Of a DNA stretch of 64,000 nucleotides, positions 16,601 through 25,706 are shown one piece after another. The DNA is from Mycobacterium sp. URHB0044. Lineage in GTDB: Bacteria; Actinomycetota; Actinomycetes; Mycobacteriales; Mycobacteriaceae. The notes beneath the pieces were generated by a model. The model had not been told where the DNA came from. It saw only the letters and a list, made by a program, of their open reading frames with translations, and did not search any database. A program made the translations under genes and the position numbers. The DNA lies in assembly GCF_000620625.1 (NCBI RefSeq), contig NZ_JIAW01000001.1, forward strand, positions 62,001-126,000, read 5' to 3'. The number at the start of each line of letters is the position of its first letter. Position 1 is the stretch's first letter.

Positions 16601-17479
16601 GTGACGGAGAACCCCGCGAATCTCGCCTACAGTCACGTCGACGTCTTCACTCGCTCCCCGTTCGGCGGCAACAGCGTGCCCGTGTTTCCCGACGTCGGAG
16701 ACCTGACTGCCGAGCAGATGCTGCGCATCGCCCAGGAAATGCGGCACTTCGAAGCCATCTTCATCCGGCCGACGGATCAGCCCCGCACGGTGAGCGCGAG
16801 GATCTTCGATCTGTTCGAGGAATTGCCGTTCGCCGGACACCCGATCATCGGGGCGGCGGCGGTGCTGCATCAACGCTCGGGAGCGGTCGGCGCGCAGAGC
16901 TGGCGGTTCGACCTCGCCGCCAAGACGGTCCATGTCACGACGGAGGCCACGCCGACGGGTTACTCGGGAGCCTTGGACCAGGGCACGCCGGAATTCCTCG
17001 GCACGGCGACCGACGGTGACGCAGTGGCGGCTGCCTTCGATCTCGCGCCGCACGATCTCGCTCAAGACCTACCCATGGAAGTCGTGAGCACGGGACTGCG
17101 CTACCTGATCGTGCCGGTCCGGCCCGGCGCGTTGGTACGGGCACGGATCTCACGCGACATCACGGAGCTGCTGGCAGGCGTCGGCGCCCAGTTCGCGGTG
17201 CTGCTCGACGAATCGGCCGTCGAAGTTCGACATTGGAACAACGACGGCATCATCGAGGACGTGGCGACGGGTAGCGCCGCGGGCACGATCGGCGCCTACC
17301 GGCTGCGCCACGGGCTGGTCCGCGGCGGCGACTCCTTCATCGTGAACCAGGGCCGGTTCACCGGCCGCCCGAGCCAGCTGCGCGTGCGCGCGGACGGCAG
17401 TGCCGAGGCCGTCGAAGGGGTGACGGTCGGCGGCGACGTCGCCTTCGTCGGACACGGCGTGATCGACGTGCTGCCGTGA
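16601..17479 (+). CDS. PhzF family isomerase-like protein
   Basis: 292 residues, the usual PhzF length. Motifs: SHVDVFTRSPFGGNSVPVF at the N-terminus, catalytic-type Glu51 (MRHFEAIFI), GHPIIGAAAVL, and in the second half DVATGSAAGTIGAY. PhzF in phenazine producers isomerises a dihydroanthranilate, but most homologues, including this one with no phenazine genes nearby, have unknown substrates. It is divergent from zmp1, 66 bases apart. Confidence 0.85.
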   Translation: MTENPANLAYSHVDVFTRSPFGGNSVPVFPDVGDLTAEQMLRIAQEMRHFEAIFIRPTDQPRTVSARIFDLFEELPFAGHPIIGAAAVLHQRSGAVGAQSWRFDLAAKTVHVTTEATPTGYSGALDQGTPEFLGTATDGDAVAAAFDLAPHDLAQDLPMEVVSTGLRYLIVPVRPGALVRARISRDITELLAGVGAQFAVLLDESAVEVRHWNNDGIIEDVATGSAAGTIGAYRLRHGLVRGGDSFIVNQGRFTGRPSQLRVRADGSAEAVEGVTVGGDVAFVGHGVIDVLP

Positions 17480-17507
17480 CGCGAACGAGGGGCTGAATAG
17501 CGCCAGG

Positions 17508-17513
17508 TAGCCT
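17508..17513 (+). promoter_or_regulatory. candidate -10 (TAGCCT) for leaderless omamA
   Basis: TAGCCT ends 7 bases before the ATG at 17521, with no Shine-Dalgarno sequence between, so the omamA-omamB message is likely leaderless. Confidence 0.42.
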
Positions 17514-17520
17514 CACGCCC

Positions 17521-18105
17521 ATGCCTGAGGAGCCCGACGCGGCGCGCACCTACCGCGGTGGCAGCGTCTTCACCGGCTACGGCATCGGCTCGGCCGTGCT
17601 GGGCCTGGTGTCGGTGGTCGCCGTCGTACTGGGGCTGATGATCTGGTCGGGCCACCGCAGTGAGCTCGACGAACGCCGCTACCAGACCAGCGTGCTGCAG
17701 GCCGCCGCCGACTGGACCAACGTGCTGATCAACATGAACGCCGGCACCGTCGACACCAGCCTGCGCAAGCTGCACGACGGGACGGTGGGTCAACTCAACG
17801 CCGACTTCGAGTCGACGGTCGAGCCGTTCAAACAGCTGGTGCTGAAGCTCAAGTCGGAGACGGCAGGCCAGGTGGACTCGGTGTCCATCGAGTCGCTGCA
17901 CCACCAGCTGCCGGGCCCCGGGGCGCAGGCCCCGCAGCCCGAGCTGTCTACGGTGGCGTCGCGCACCGACACCGTGCTCGTCGTCGCCACTTCAGTGAGT
18001 CAGAACACGGGTGCGCAGCCGCAGCCGGTCCGCTGGAATCTGCGTCTCGGTGTTTCCGACGTCGACGGCAAGCTGCTGATCTCGCAGTTGGAGACCATCC
18101 GATGA
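17521..18105 (+). CDS. omamA: orphaned Mce-associated membrane protein OmamA (Rv0199-like)
   Basis: 194 residues: short cytoplasmic N-terminus, one membrane helix (about 20-42), then an extracytoplasmic Mce-associated (MAM/VirB8-like) domain. It matches Rv0199 by position and type. In M. tuberculosis OmamA stabilises Mce lipid/cholesterol import complexes. ATGA overlap couples it to the next gene. Confidence 0.82.
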   Translation: MPEEPDAARTYRGGSVFTGYGIGSAVLGLVSVVAVVLGLMIWSGHRSELDERRYQTSVLQAAADWTNVLINMNAGTVDTSLRKLHDGTVGQLNADFESTVEPFKQLVLKLKSETAGQVDSVSIESLHHQLPGPGAQAPQPELSTVASRTDTVLVVATSVSQNTGAQPQPVRWNLRLGVSDVDGKLLISQLETIR

Positions 18106-18791
18106 GGAACCGGTTGCGTGTCCTCGCGTTCGACGTCCTGGCGCCGTTGGCCGCGATCGCGGGACTGGTCTACGTCGGTGTCGCGCTTGCCTGGCCGGTG
18201 TGGTGGGTCTCGGTCTGCTCGGTGCTGTGCCTGCTGGTCGTGCAGGGCATGATCGTCAACCTGGTGCTGTACCGCAGGGACGGCGTGACCGTGGGCACCG
18301 ACGACGAGGGACCAGGACTGCGGTTGGCGCTCGCGGGGCTGGCGACGGTGGCGCTGGTCGCCGCGGTCGTGGTCGGCTACACCCGGTGGACGGTGCCCGA
18401 CCGCGCCATGCACGACGACACGGCCGAGGTGGTCGGCATCGCCAGCAGCGTCGCCGAAGCGTCGGCGACCTTCACCCCGCAGGATCCGAACGCCTCGATC
18501 GACCGGGCCACCGGCTTGATGACGCCGGAGCGCGCGGACGCCTATCGCAGCGAATTCGCCGCGGTCGCAAAGGAATTGGGCAGCAAGAACATCTCGGGTC
18601 AGGCCAGCACCATCTCGGCCGGGGTGGAGGCCCTCGGGCCCGCCGCGGCCAGCGTGGCGGTGGTGATGCGCGGTACCCAGAACGCGCCGGGCAAGCCGCA
18701 GGACGTCGCGGTGCTGGCGCTGCGGATCACCCTGACCAAGGACAGCGGCAAGTGGCTGGTGCTCGACGTGACGCCGATCAACGCGCGCTAG
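18102..18791 (+). CDS. omamB: Mce-associated membrane protein OmamB (Rv0200-like)
   Basis: 229 residues, the same length as Rv0200. Two hydrophobic helices near the N-terminus (about 10-30 and 35-52) and a third at about 73-93 precede a soluble extracytoplasmic domain. The gene starts inside the omamA stop (ATGA). Its stop overlaps the stop of the convergent CoA-binding gene by four bases. The role alongside OmamA in Mce-complex stability is inferred from the orthologous pair. Confidence 0.75.
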   Translation: MRNRLRVLAFDVLAPLAAIAGLVYVGVALAWPVWWVSVCSVLCLLVVQGMIVNLVLYRRDGVTVGTDDEGPGLRLALAGLATVALVAAVVVGYTRWTVPDRAMHDDTAEVVGIASSVAEASATFTPQDPNASIDRATGLMTPERADAYRSEFAAVAKELGSKNISGQASTISAGVEALGPAAASVAVVMRGTQNAPGKPQDVAVLALRITLTKDSGKWLVLDVTPINAR

Positions 18792-19267
18792 GTTCGGCGC
18801 GAGTCGATCACGCCGGTGTTGAACCCGGCCAGGTGCAGCCCGCCGTGGAAGCGGGCGTGCTCGATCTTCAGGCACCGGTCCATCACCACCTGCAACCCCG
18901 CGGCCTCGCCGTCGCTGGCCACCTGCTCGTGCCACAGCCCCAGCTGCAGCCAGATCGTCTTCGCCCCGACGGCGACGGTGTCGTCGAGCACCGACGGCAG
19001 GTCGTCGTGGCGACGGAACACGTCGACCAGATCGGGAACCACCGGCAGCGCCGCCACGGTGGGGTACACCGGTGTGCCGTCGACCTCGGTGATGGTCGGG
19101 TTGACCAGGTACACCTCGTAGTCACTGGTGGACTTGAGGTACGTCCACACGAAATAGCTTGCCCGCGCGGGGTTCGCCGAGGCGCCGACGATCGCCACGG
19201 TGCGCGTGTCGCGCAGGATCCGTTGGCGCGCCAGGGCGTCGGGTCCGACCCAGGTGCGGTCAGTCAT
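18788..19267 (-). CDS. CoA-binding domain protein (Rv0201c-like)
   Basis: 159 residues, a single Rossmann-type CoA-binding domain of the YccU group: VAIVGASANPARASYFVWTY near the N-terminus, a conserved VNPT loop and the IWLQLGLWHE segment. Such stand-alone proteins bind CoA but have no proven reaction. The gene overlaps the end of metY by 8 bases (ATGACTGA), so it is the distal gene of that operon. Confidence 0.78.
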   Translation of the reverse strand: MTDRTWVGPDALARQRILRDTRTVAIVGASANPARASYFVWTYLKSTSDYEVYLVNPTITEVDGTPVYPTVAALPVVPDLVDVFRRHDDLPSVLDDTVAVGAKTIWLQLGLWHEQVASDGEAAGLQVVMDRCLKIEHARFHGGLHLAGFNTGVIDSRRT

Positions 19268-20552
19268 CCTTCGCCGCCACGCTCAATGCCTGATCGAGGT
19301 CCCACAGGATGTCGTCGACGTCCTCGATGCCGACGCTGATGCGCACCAACTCCGGGCCCACGCCTGCGGCGCGCAGCTGGTCGTCGGTGAGCTGCCGGTG
19401 CGTCGTACTGGCGGGATGGATGACCAGCGTGCGGACGTCACCGATGTTGGCGAGATGGCTCGCCAGCCGGACCGAGTTGATGAAGCGGGCGCCGGCCTCG
19501 CGCCCGCCGCGGACACCGAACGCGAACACCGCGCCGGGCCCGTCGGGGAGGTAGGTGGCTGCCCGGTCGTGGTGGGGATGGGCAGGCAACCCGGCCCAGC
19601 GCACGTACTCGACGCGCGGGTCGTCGGCCAGCCACTGCGCCACCCGCCTGGCGTTGGCGACGTGCGCGGCCATCCGCTGCGGCAGCGTCTGCACGCCCTG
19701 CAACAACTGGAACGCCGATTGCGGGGCGAGGCTGGCACCGAAGTCGCGGAGCTGCTCGCTGCGCACCTTGGTGAGGAAGCCGTACTCGCCGAAGTTTCCC
19801 CACCAGCTCAGCCCGCCGTACGCGGCCACCGGTTCGGTCATCTGCGGGAATCGTCCAGAGCCCCAATCGAATTGACCCGAGTCGACCACCACGCCGCCCA
19901 GCGTGGTGCCGTGGCCGCCGAGGAACTTCGTCGCCGAGTGCACGACGATGTCGGCGCCGTGTTCGATGGGTCGGCACAGGGCAGGCGTCGAGACGGTGGA
20001 GTCGACGACGAGCGGCACGCCTGCGGCGCGAGCCACCGCGGCCAGGCCTGCCAGATCGGCGATCTCGCCGGACGGGTTCGCGATCACCTCGGTGAAGATC
20101 AGCCGCGTCCGGTCGGTGACCGCTGCCGCGTAGTCGGCCGGATCGGTGCCCGTGACGAACGTGGTGTCGACGCCGAAGCGCCGCAGCGACACGTCCAACT
20201 GGGTGACGGTGCCGCCGTACAGACTGCCCGCGGCGACGATGTGGTCACCGGCGCCCGCCAGTGCGGCGAACACCGCGAACTGCGCCGCCAGTCCGCTCGC
20301 CGTGGCCACCGCGCCGAGCCCGCCCTCCAGGCTGGCGATGCACTCCTCCAGCGCGGCCACCGTCGGATTCGCGATCCGGCTGTAGACGTTGCCGTACTTC
20401 TGCAGCGCGAAGAGATTGGCCGCGTCATCGGTGTCGCTGAACACGAACGCCGCGTTGGCGTAGATCGGGACCACGCGGGCGCCGGTGCCGGCGTCGGGCC
20501 GTTGCCCGGCGTGGATCGCCCGGGTCGCCAGCCCGTAGGTTCGGTCGGTCAC
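19260..20552 (-). CDS. metY: O-acetylhomoserine sulfhydrylase (PLP-dependent, MetY type)
   Basis: 430 residues, the length of bifunctional O-acetylhomoserine aminocarboxypropyltransferase/cysteine synthase enzymes. The PLP-binding lysine is Lys209 (VVHSATKFLGGHG), with YSRIANPT and EVIANPSGEIADL typical of the Cys/Met metabolism family. It makes homocysteine from O-acetylhomoserine and sulfide in the cytoplasm. A TACGCT hexamer 8 bases before the GTG start suggests an internal promoter within a leftward gene run. Confidence 0.88.
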   Translation of the reverse strand: MTDRTYGLATRAIHAGQRPDAGTGARVVPIYANAAFVFSDTDDAANLFALQKYGNVYSRIANPTVAALEECIASLEGGLGAVATASGLAAQFAVFAALAGAGDHIVAAGSLYGGTVTQLDVSLRRFGVDTTFVTGTDPADYAAAVTDRTRLIFTEVIANPSGEIADLAGLAAVARAAGVPLVVDSTVSTPALCRPIEHGADIVVHSATKFLGGHGTTLGGVVVDSGQFDWGSGRFPQMTEPVAAYGGLSWWGNFGEYGFLTKVRSEQLRDFGASLAPQSAFQLLQGVQTLPQRMAAHVANARRVAQWLADDPRVEYVRWAGLPAHPHHDRAATYLPDGPGAVFAFGVRGGREAGARFINSVRLASHLANIGDVRTLVIHPASTTHRQLTDDQLRAAGVGPELVRISVGIEDVDDILWDLDQALSVAAKDD

Positions 20553-20560
20553 GGATGTGC

Positions 20561-20566
20561 AGCGTA
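20561..20566 (-). promoter_or_regulatory. candidate -10 (TACGCT) before metY
   Basis: On the minus strand TACGCT ends 8 bases before the GTG at 20552. The spacing is at the long end for a leaderless start. Confidence 0.3.
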
Positions 20567-20610
20567 GGTCCGCGAGGGGCGCAAGCCCAGGGTTGTGCTC
20601 GCCGGGATCG

Positions 20611-21297
20611 TTAAGGCAGGTACGACAGCAGCCGTTCGGCCAATTCGCGAGGCCGGCTCAGCGCCATGAGGTGGCCGCCGGGAAGGACGTCGACGTCCAG
20701 GCCGAGGCGGTCGCGGACCAGTCGGCGCTGGAACTCCAGTGGAAAGAACCGGTCGTCGCTGCCTACCACCACGTGGGTGGGCACGTTCGGCCACCCGCTC
20801 AGCGGCCACGTCTGGCCGAACGGGGTGTCGGACTGACGGGGCTCCGGCTGACTGAACGCCTCGTCGCGGACCTGTTCGGGTACGTCGTGGAAGAAATCCT
20901 CGGCCGGGTCGAAGTCCTTGTCGCCCAAGCCGATTCGACGGAAGTGCTCGGCCATCGCCTCGCCCTGCCCCGTCGCGTCCCACCATTGCCCTGGCGACTC
21001 GCCCGCAGTCGGCACCATCGGATTGACCAGCACGATCATGGCCGCGGGCATCCGCTCGGCGACCATCGGCGCGGTGAAGGCGCCCATCGACTGTCCGACC
21101 AGCACCAGTGGACCCTCGATGCCCGAGATCGCCGACACCACGACGTCGGCGTACCTGGTGAGGTCGGCGGAGTCGTCAGCCGCGGGTAGGTCCACGGCGA
21201 TGGCGTCCGTGCCTGCGGCGTCCAACAGCGGGACGACGCGATGCCAGTACCACGCGCTGCCCCCGGCGCCGGGGATGAGGACGAACGTGGTGCGCAT
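20611..21297 (-). CDS. alpha/beta hydrolase (esterase-like)
   Basis: 228 residues. Oxyanion region LIPGAGGSAWYW is at 7-18. The nucleophile elbow G-Q-S-M-G supplies the serine, the acid is in GSDDRFFPL and the histidine in PGGHLMAL. The triad is complete, so it should be an active serine hydrolase or esterase. It sits between the HTH gene and metY on the same strand, with 12 and 58 base gaps; no functional link to methionine synthesis is evident. Confidence 0.82.
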   Translation of the reverse strand: MRTTFVLIPGAGGSAWYWHRVVPLLDAAGTDAIAVDLPAADDSADLTRYADVVVSAISGIEGPLVLVGQSMGAFTAPMVAERMPAAMIVLVNPMVPTAGESPGQWWDATGQGEAMAEHFRRIGLGDKDFDPAEDFFHDVPEQVRDEAFSQPEPRQSDTPFGQTWPLSGWPNVPTHVVVGSDDRFFPLEFQRRLVRDRLGLDVDVLPGGHLMALSRPRELAERLLSYLP

Positions 21298-21309
21298 GGA
21301 CGTCGAGCG

Positions 21310-21828
21310 TCAGCCCGGCCTGCCGGCACGCTCGCTGCGCATCTTGGCGAACCGGTCGGAGAGCCTGCGCATCCGAATCATCAGCGATGCCGACGGCGTG
21401 GCCGTGCCTTCGACGTAGGCGCCGAACCGGTCGGTGGGCACCCCGATGCGGGAGGCGAATTCGTGCTGGCCGAGGCCGGAGCGGTCCAGCAGAAGGCGGA
21501 CGTGGCGAGCCACCTCGGCGCATTCATTGGCCTCGAGGTGTTCGCGGCTGCGGATCAACACCTCGGTCATCGCCTTGGAAACTCCGTAGGGCTGCGCCGT
21601 CTCCAGCACTTCCTCGACCTGGCGGGCAGTGCGGCCATACGGGTCGCGCTTGATCGCGACGACGATGCGTTGCCAGACCGTGAGGTCGTCGTTCTCCAGC
21701 GCAGACCGAATTGCCGACGTGGGCCAGAATTCGACGGGCCGACTGTCGGCCTGCGGGCGGCGTGGCGCCGTGGCCGCGGGGGCAGCCGGGCGGCCATTGT
21801 CGCGACGCGCGTCGGCAGCCAACGTCAC
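21310..21828 (-). CDS. helix-turn-helix (Xre-like) protein downstream of mmpL11
   Basis: 172 residues. A Pro/Ala-rich N-terminal stretch precedes a helical region. The C-terminal Xre-type helix-turn-helix includes LLDRSGLGQHEFASRIGVPT and VEGTATPSASLMIRMRRLS. The start is GTG at 21828, directly after a strong GGAGGAGGCGAG ribosome-binding sequence and overlapping the mmpL11 stop as GTGA. The coupling suggests it is made together with MmpL11. Targets unknown; no counterpart is expected at this spot in M. tuberculosis. Confidence 0.72.
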   Translation of the reverse strand: MTLAADARRDNGRPAAPAATAPRRPQADSRPVEFWPTSAIRSALENDDLTVWQRIVVAIKRDPYGRTARQVEEVLETAQPYGVSKAMTEVLIRSREHLEANECAEVARHVRLLLDRSGLGQHEFASRIGVPTDRFGAYVEGTATPSASLMIRMRRLSDRFAKMRSERAGRPG

Positions 21829-24755
21829 CTCGCCTCCTCCAGCATCGCTACCGCAACTGACAGGCAACGCCGCCTGACCTGCTCCCATTCGGCATCGGCG
21901 TCCGAGCCCGAGATCCAGGCGTCGTCCACGTCCGAGGGATGGGGATCGGCCAGTCGGCGCACCAACTGTGTGGCCACCCACTGACTTCTCGGGTGCTGAC
22001 CACAGTAATACCGGTCCATCCGGGCGAGCACCACTGCCGCGGTCTGAGTTTCCATGGAGTCGACGAGATCGGCAAACTCTGCGAAGTCCTTGGCGGAATT
22101 GCGGCACATGATGAGGTAGCTCTTCAACCGCAACGTCTCGGCGCCCGTCGGGATCTGCAACCTGTCGCCGGTCGGCAGCTGCACGTTGGTGGTCTCCATC
22201 GGGGTCCGACGTTCCACCACCGGCCGGTCGGTGTCGGCGGCCTCGGTGGCCAGTGCGTCGAGTGCCACCGAAAGCCGTCCGCGCCACATGGTCACCGGGT
22301 GGACGGCCCGGGTGGTGACTGACTTGGTGACACCCGCGCCGTTCGTGCGGTGGAACCGGCCCGACGTCTGCCGCGCGCCCGGCGGCCCGTCGCCGCCCTT
22401 GGGGCGGGCGCCGACCAATTGCGCCACCGGGCCGCACCCGCTGAACGCGAGCGGATCGGCCACGGTGATCGTCTGCGGGGCGAGGTTCTTGAGCTTGGCG
22501 GCCGACTTGACCACCATCCGGATGTCGGAGCCCGACGGGCCCAGGGCCGAGATGTCGTCGGGAATGATGACGAGGTCGCCGATGTCCACCTTCGGCAGGG
22601 GCTTCTCGAAGTCCACGGACGGCAGGATGCGGTCGAGCCAGCGCGGCAGCCACCAGTTCCACTGCGCGAACATCGCCATCAGCGCGGGCACCAGGACCAG
22701 TCGCACCACGGTGGCGTCCACGGCGATCGCCACCGCGCACGCCACGCCGAGCTGCGCGACCAGCGGCATGCCTGCGAAGGCGAAGCCGACGAACACGGCG
22801 ATCATGATCAGCGCCGCGCTGGTGATGGTGCGGGCGCTGGTGCTGACGCCGTAGGCGACCGCGTCGCGGGTGTTGTTGGTCTGCAGGAACCGCTCCCGGA
22901 TGCGGGTCAGCAGGAAGATCTCATAGTCCATCGACAACCCGAAGGTCATCGCAAGGACGAGTGGCGGGATGGTGCTATCGAGCGACGAAAGTCGTTGGAA
23001 GCCAAGCGCTTCCAGCCAGCCCCATTGGAACACCACCACGAGACTGCCGTATGCCGCGCCCACTGACAGCACGGTCATCAACACGCCCTTGAGGGCCAGG
23101 AACACCGACCTGATCGAGATCAGCAGCATCACGAACGCGATCAGCGCGACGAACCCGAACACGGCGGGCTGGGTGGCGGCCACCCGGTCGTCGAAGTCCT
23201 TGATCAGCGCGGTGGGCCCGCCGACGTCGATGCTCACCTGCTCGCCGGGCGGCCCGGACAGGTGCTGGCGCATCCAGTCGATGCTCGTCCGCGCGCCCAT
23301 GTCCTCGGGGTCGACCGACAGCACCGCGGAGAACAACGCACTGTGGTTGTCGTCGCTGAACACCGGCGGCGACACCGAGATGACGTTCGGCGCCTGCGTC
23401 ATCTCCTGCCGGACGTCCTCGAGGGCGGTCGTGTTCTGGGGCTCGTTGGCCGTCAGCGTGGGGAAGGTGACCAACACGCGCACCGGCCCGAGTGCGCCCG
23501 GCCCGAGCGCCTCGGCGGCGGCGTTGACGCCACCGCGGATCTCGTGGGTCGGCTCGAACTGCCGCTGCAGGCTGTTGCCGAGGGTCATGTCGAACGCAGG
23601 CGCGGTGAGGGTGAGCAGGAAGGCCGTCGCGGCGAGCGCCGACAGCCACGGCCTGCGCATCACGGAACCCACCCAGCGGGTCCAGAACCGGGACTGCGTC
23701 GTATCGGGTCGCCGGGAGAAGTGCAGCCACGACGACCGCTTGGCCGCCGCCCTGCCGAAGGTGGCCAGCACGGCGGGGGTGAGCGTGGTCGACGTCAGCA
23801 CCGCCACCGCGACGGCCAGGATGGCTCCGGTGGCCATCGACGCCAGCACCGGGGTGTTGATCAGGTAGATGCCCGTCATCGAGGCGATCACGGTCAACCC
23901 GGACAGCAGGACCGCGAGCCCGGAGGTCGCCATCGCCGCGTCCGCCGCCTGGGCCGGATCGCGGCCGGACCGTAGTTCCTCCCGGAATCGCATCAGGATG
24001 AATAGGGAGTAGTCGACGGCGAGCGCGATGCCGAACATGGAGACCGTCGACGTGACGAACACCGACATCTGCGTGTACATCGACAGCAGATACACCACGC
24101 CCATGGTCACCACGACGGTGCAGATGCCGAGCACGAGCGGCATCGCCGCCGCGGCAAGGGATCCGAACACGGCCAGCAGGACGATCAGGACGATCGGCAG
24201 GTTCCACTTCTCGGCCTGCGTGATGTCGTGCTTCGTCGCCTCGCTGGCGGCGGCGCCGAGCGCGCCCTGGCCGATGACGTAGAGCTTGACCTCGCCGTCC
24301 TTGATTTGGCCCGGCTGGTCACCGTTGGTGCCGACCTTGGCGCGCAACTGTTTCGCGACGTCCACGGCACCGGAGTTGTTGAAGTCCAGCGCCAAGCTGA
24401 CGACGTAGGGCCGGTCGGGTTGCGGTGGCGGCTGCTGCGGGTTGGGCACGACCTTGACGCTCGGGACCTCCGCGGCGATGCGCTCCAACTGCGCGACGGC
24501 GTCGTTCATGTCCTGGAACGAGGCGTCCGCCCGCGGGGCGGCGACGAGCGCGAGCGGCGAGGCACTCTGGTCGGGGTAGTGATCCTCGAGCTCGTACTGC
24601 ACGTGCAGCGACTGCGAACCCGCGACCTCGAAGCCGCCGCCGGTGAGGTTGCCCGACTGGTTCAACGCCAGAAACACCGAGGGCGCGAGGAGGAGCAGCC
24701 ACGCCACGAAGACGGCCCAGCGGAATCTGCGCAGGTTGCTGCTCAACCGCATCAT
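21825..24755 (-). CDS. mmpL11: RND lipid transporter MmpL11
   Basis: 976 residues (M. tuberculosis MmpL11 has 966). MMPL architecture is visible: one N-terminal membrane helix, a porter loop, five helices, then the same pattern again. The proton-relay Asp-Tyr pairs sit in LAVDYSLFILMRFREE and LSMDYEIFLLTRIRERF. The C-terminal cytoplasmic tail (LPTGDRLQIPTGAETLRL, then a Met/Tyr-rich helix bundle) is part of the family. MmpL11 exports long-chain mycolate wax esters and has been linked to haem uptake with Rv0203. ATG 24755 is the first start after an upstream promoter-like palindrome. Confidence 0.92.
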   Translation of the reverse strand: MMRLSSNLRRFRWAVFVAWLLLLAPSVFLALNQSGNLTGGGFEVAGSQSLHVQYELEDHYPDQSASPLALVAAPRADASFQDMNDAVAQLERIAAEVPSVKVVPNPQQPPPQPDRPYVVSLALDFNNSGAVDVAKQLRAKVGTNGDQPGQIKDGEVKLYVIGQGALGAAASEATKHDITQAEKWNLPIVLIVLLAVFGSLAAAAMPLVLGICTVVVTMGVVYLLSMYTQMSVFVTSTVSMFGIALAVDYSLFILMRFREELRSGRDPAQAADAAMATSGLAVLLSGLTVIASMTGIYLINTPVLASMATGAILAVAVAVLTSTTLTPAVLATFGRAAAKRSSWLHFSRRPDTTQSRFWTRWVGSVMRRPWLSALAATAFLLTLTAPAFDMTLGNSLQRQFEPTHEIRGGVNAAAEALGPGALGPVRVLVTFPTLTANEPQNTTALEDVRQEMTQAPNVISVSPPVFSDDNHSALFSAVLSVDPEDMGARTSIDWMRQHLSGPPGEQVSIDVGGPTALIKDFDDRVAATQPAVFGFVALIAFVMLLISIRSVFLALKGVLMTVLSVGAAYGSLVVVFQWGWLEALGFQRLSSLDSTIPPLVLAMTFGLSMDYEIFLLTRIRERFLQTNNTRDAVAYGVSTSARTITSAALIMIAVFVGFAFAGMPLVAQLGVACAVAIAVDATVVRLVLVPALMAMFAQWNWWLPRWLDRILPSVDFEKPLPKVDIGDLVIIPDDISALGPSGSDIRMVVKSAAKLKNLAPQTITVADPLAFSGCGPVAQLVGARPKGGDGPPGARQTSGRFHRTNGAGVTKSVTTRAVHPVTMWRGRLSVALDALATEAADTDRPVVERRTPMETTNVQLPTGDRLQIPTGAETLRLKSYLIMCRNSAKDFAEFADLVDSMETQTAAVVLARMDRYYCGQHPRSQWVATQLVRRLADPHPSDVDDAWISGSDADAEWEQVRRRCLSVAVAMLEEAR

Positions 24756-25062
24756 GAACTGCTGGATGACGAACCCCTGCCTTCTCCCCGGCGTTTCGTA
24801 GCGTAACGCTATAACAGCACGAGGTAAGGTCCGCGCCCCGCGCGAGGCCGAGGTCGCAGTGCCGATCGCCGGTGCGGCCCGCCCCTCTGGATCCCCCTGG
24901 CATCCCTCTTCGGTTGACCTGCGTATTTGCTGGACGAATTGCGCCCCCGCGCCGCGGTGATGGCAAGATGGCGTTCGGCTGTTTCCGGGTCGGGACTGGA
25001 TCGCCGCCGATGGCAAGCCATTTTGCGCACATCGGCCGCCTGTGAATCGTGAGGAGTCAACC
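24756..25062. other. 307-base divergent intergenic region, mmpL11 / haem-binding gene
   Basis: No gene is seen. The mmpL11 side carries the TAGCGT-A-ACGCTA palindrome (24799-24811). A GATGGCAAG nonamer occurs twice, 50 bases apart (24959-24967 and 25009-25017). A TTGACC at 24914-24919 could be a -35 element toward the haem-binding gene, but no convincing -10 partner was found. No iron-box (IdeR) palindrome was recognised. Confidence 0.5.
24799..24811. promoter_or_regulatory. perfect 13-base palindrome overlapping candidate mmpL11 -10
   Basis: TAGCGT-A-ACGCTA has perfect 6-base arms. On the minus strand it includes TACGCT, a TAnnnT hexamer that would give an mmpL11 leader of roughly 40 bases. 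The decamer GTTACGCTAC read on this strand also occurs before the AI-2E-family gene at 31166-31175. Either a shared promoter type or a regulator site. Confidence 0.4.
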
Positions 25063-25650
25063 GTGACTTGGGCCTTCGAGACCTTCGGGACCGCGCGACG
25101 CGGACTCGGCACGGTGTTCGCTGTAACCGCAGCCGGTGGTGTGGTGGTTGCCGCGCTCGGCGCCGCGTCGCCATCGGCGACGGCCGCGTCCGATCCCTGC
25201 GCCGCCAGTGAGGTCGCGAAGACCGTTGGCTCGGTAGCCACGTCGATGGGCACCTACCTCGACTCGCACCCGCAGACGAACGCCGCGATGACCACCATCT
25301 CCCAGCAGCAGGGTGGCGCACAGTCGTTGGTGGCCCTCAAGGCGTACTTCGACGCCAACCCGCAGGCCAGCAAGGACATGCAGCAGCTGCAGCAGCCGCT
25401 CGTCAACTTGTCCACGAAGTGCAGGCTGCCGTTGACCCTCCCGCAGCTGATGGGTCTGTTGCAGGGCGCCGGTTCGCAGGCGGGTTCGCTGCCCGGTGCC
25501 GCGTCGCCGGCGAGTTTGCCAACGGGTCCGGCCACGGCGCAGACGGTCGCCGTGCCAGGCACCGTGCTGCCGGCGCAGCCGTCGCCCGCGTCGACCGTCG
25601 GCCCGGGCACCGGACCCCTTCCCGGACCCTCCGCGGCCACCACCAGGTAG
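25063..25650 (+). CDS. secreted haem-binding protein (Rv0203-like), with Pro-rich tail
   Basis: 195 residues from GTG at 25063, which has GAGGAG at 25051-25056 upstream; a GTG 21 bases earlier lacks this. Signal peptide ends near ATA-AS, then the mycobacterial haemophore domain: Cys-x-A-S-E-V start, YLDSHPQTNAAM, YFDANPQASKDMQQLQQPL and a second cysteine in LSTKCRLP. After the domain there is a low-complexity Ala/Pro/Ser tail of about 70 residues not present in 136-residue Rv0203. Probable role: extracellular haem capture for delivery via MmpL11/MmpL3. Confidence 0.82.
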   Translation: MTWAFETFGTARRGLGTVFAVTAAGGVVVAALGAASPSATAASDPCAASEVAKTVGSVATSMGTYLDSHPQTNAAMTTISQQQGGAQSLVALKAYFDANPQASKDMQQLQQPLVNLSTKCRLPLTLPQLMGLLQGAGSQAGSLPGAASPASLPTGPATAQTVAVPGTVLPAQPSPASTVGPGTGPLPGPSAATTR

Positions 25651-25683
25651 CCGAGCCCGGCGTACGACACCGCCGGCGGTACG

Positions 25684-25706
25684 ACCCTGAACTGGATCTT
25701 CAGGGT
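25684..25706 (+). terminator. intrinsic-terminator-like hairpin after haem-binding gene
   Basis: ACCCTGAA (25684-25691) and TTCAGGGT (25699-25706) form a perfect 8-base stem with a 7-base loop, followed by TTTCT. It lies 34 bases after the stop codon, so the first haem-binding gene is probably terminated here and the second has its own promoter (TAGCTT at 25757-25762). Confidence 0.55.

Noticed and set aside
16535..17065. N-terminal extension of zmp1
   Set aside because: The frame stays open upstream of GTG 16534, but the residues are Arg-rich and antisense to the PhzF-like gene, and Zmp1 is full length from 16534.
24756..25253. N-terminal extension of mmpL11
   Set aside because: The open frame continues, but the sequence before the tandem ATG is not MmpL-like and overlaps the divergent haem-binding gene.
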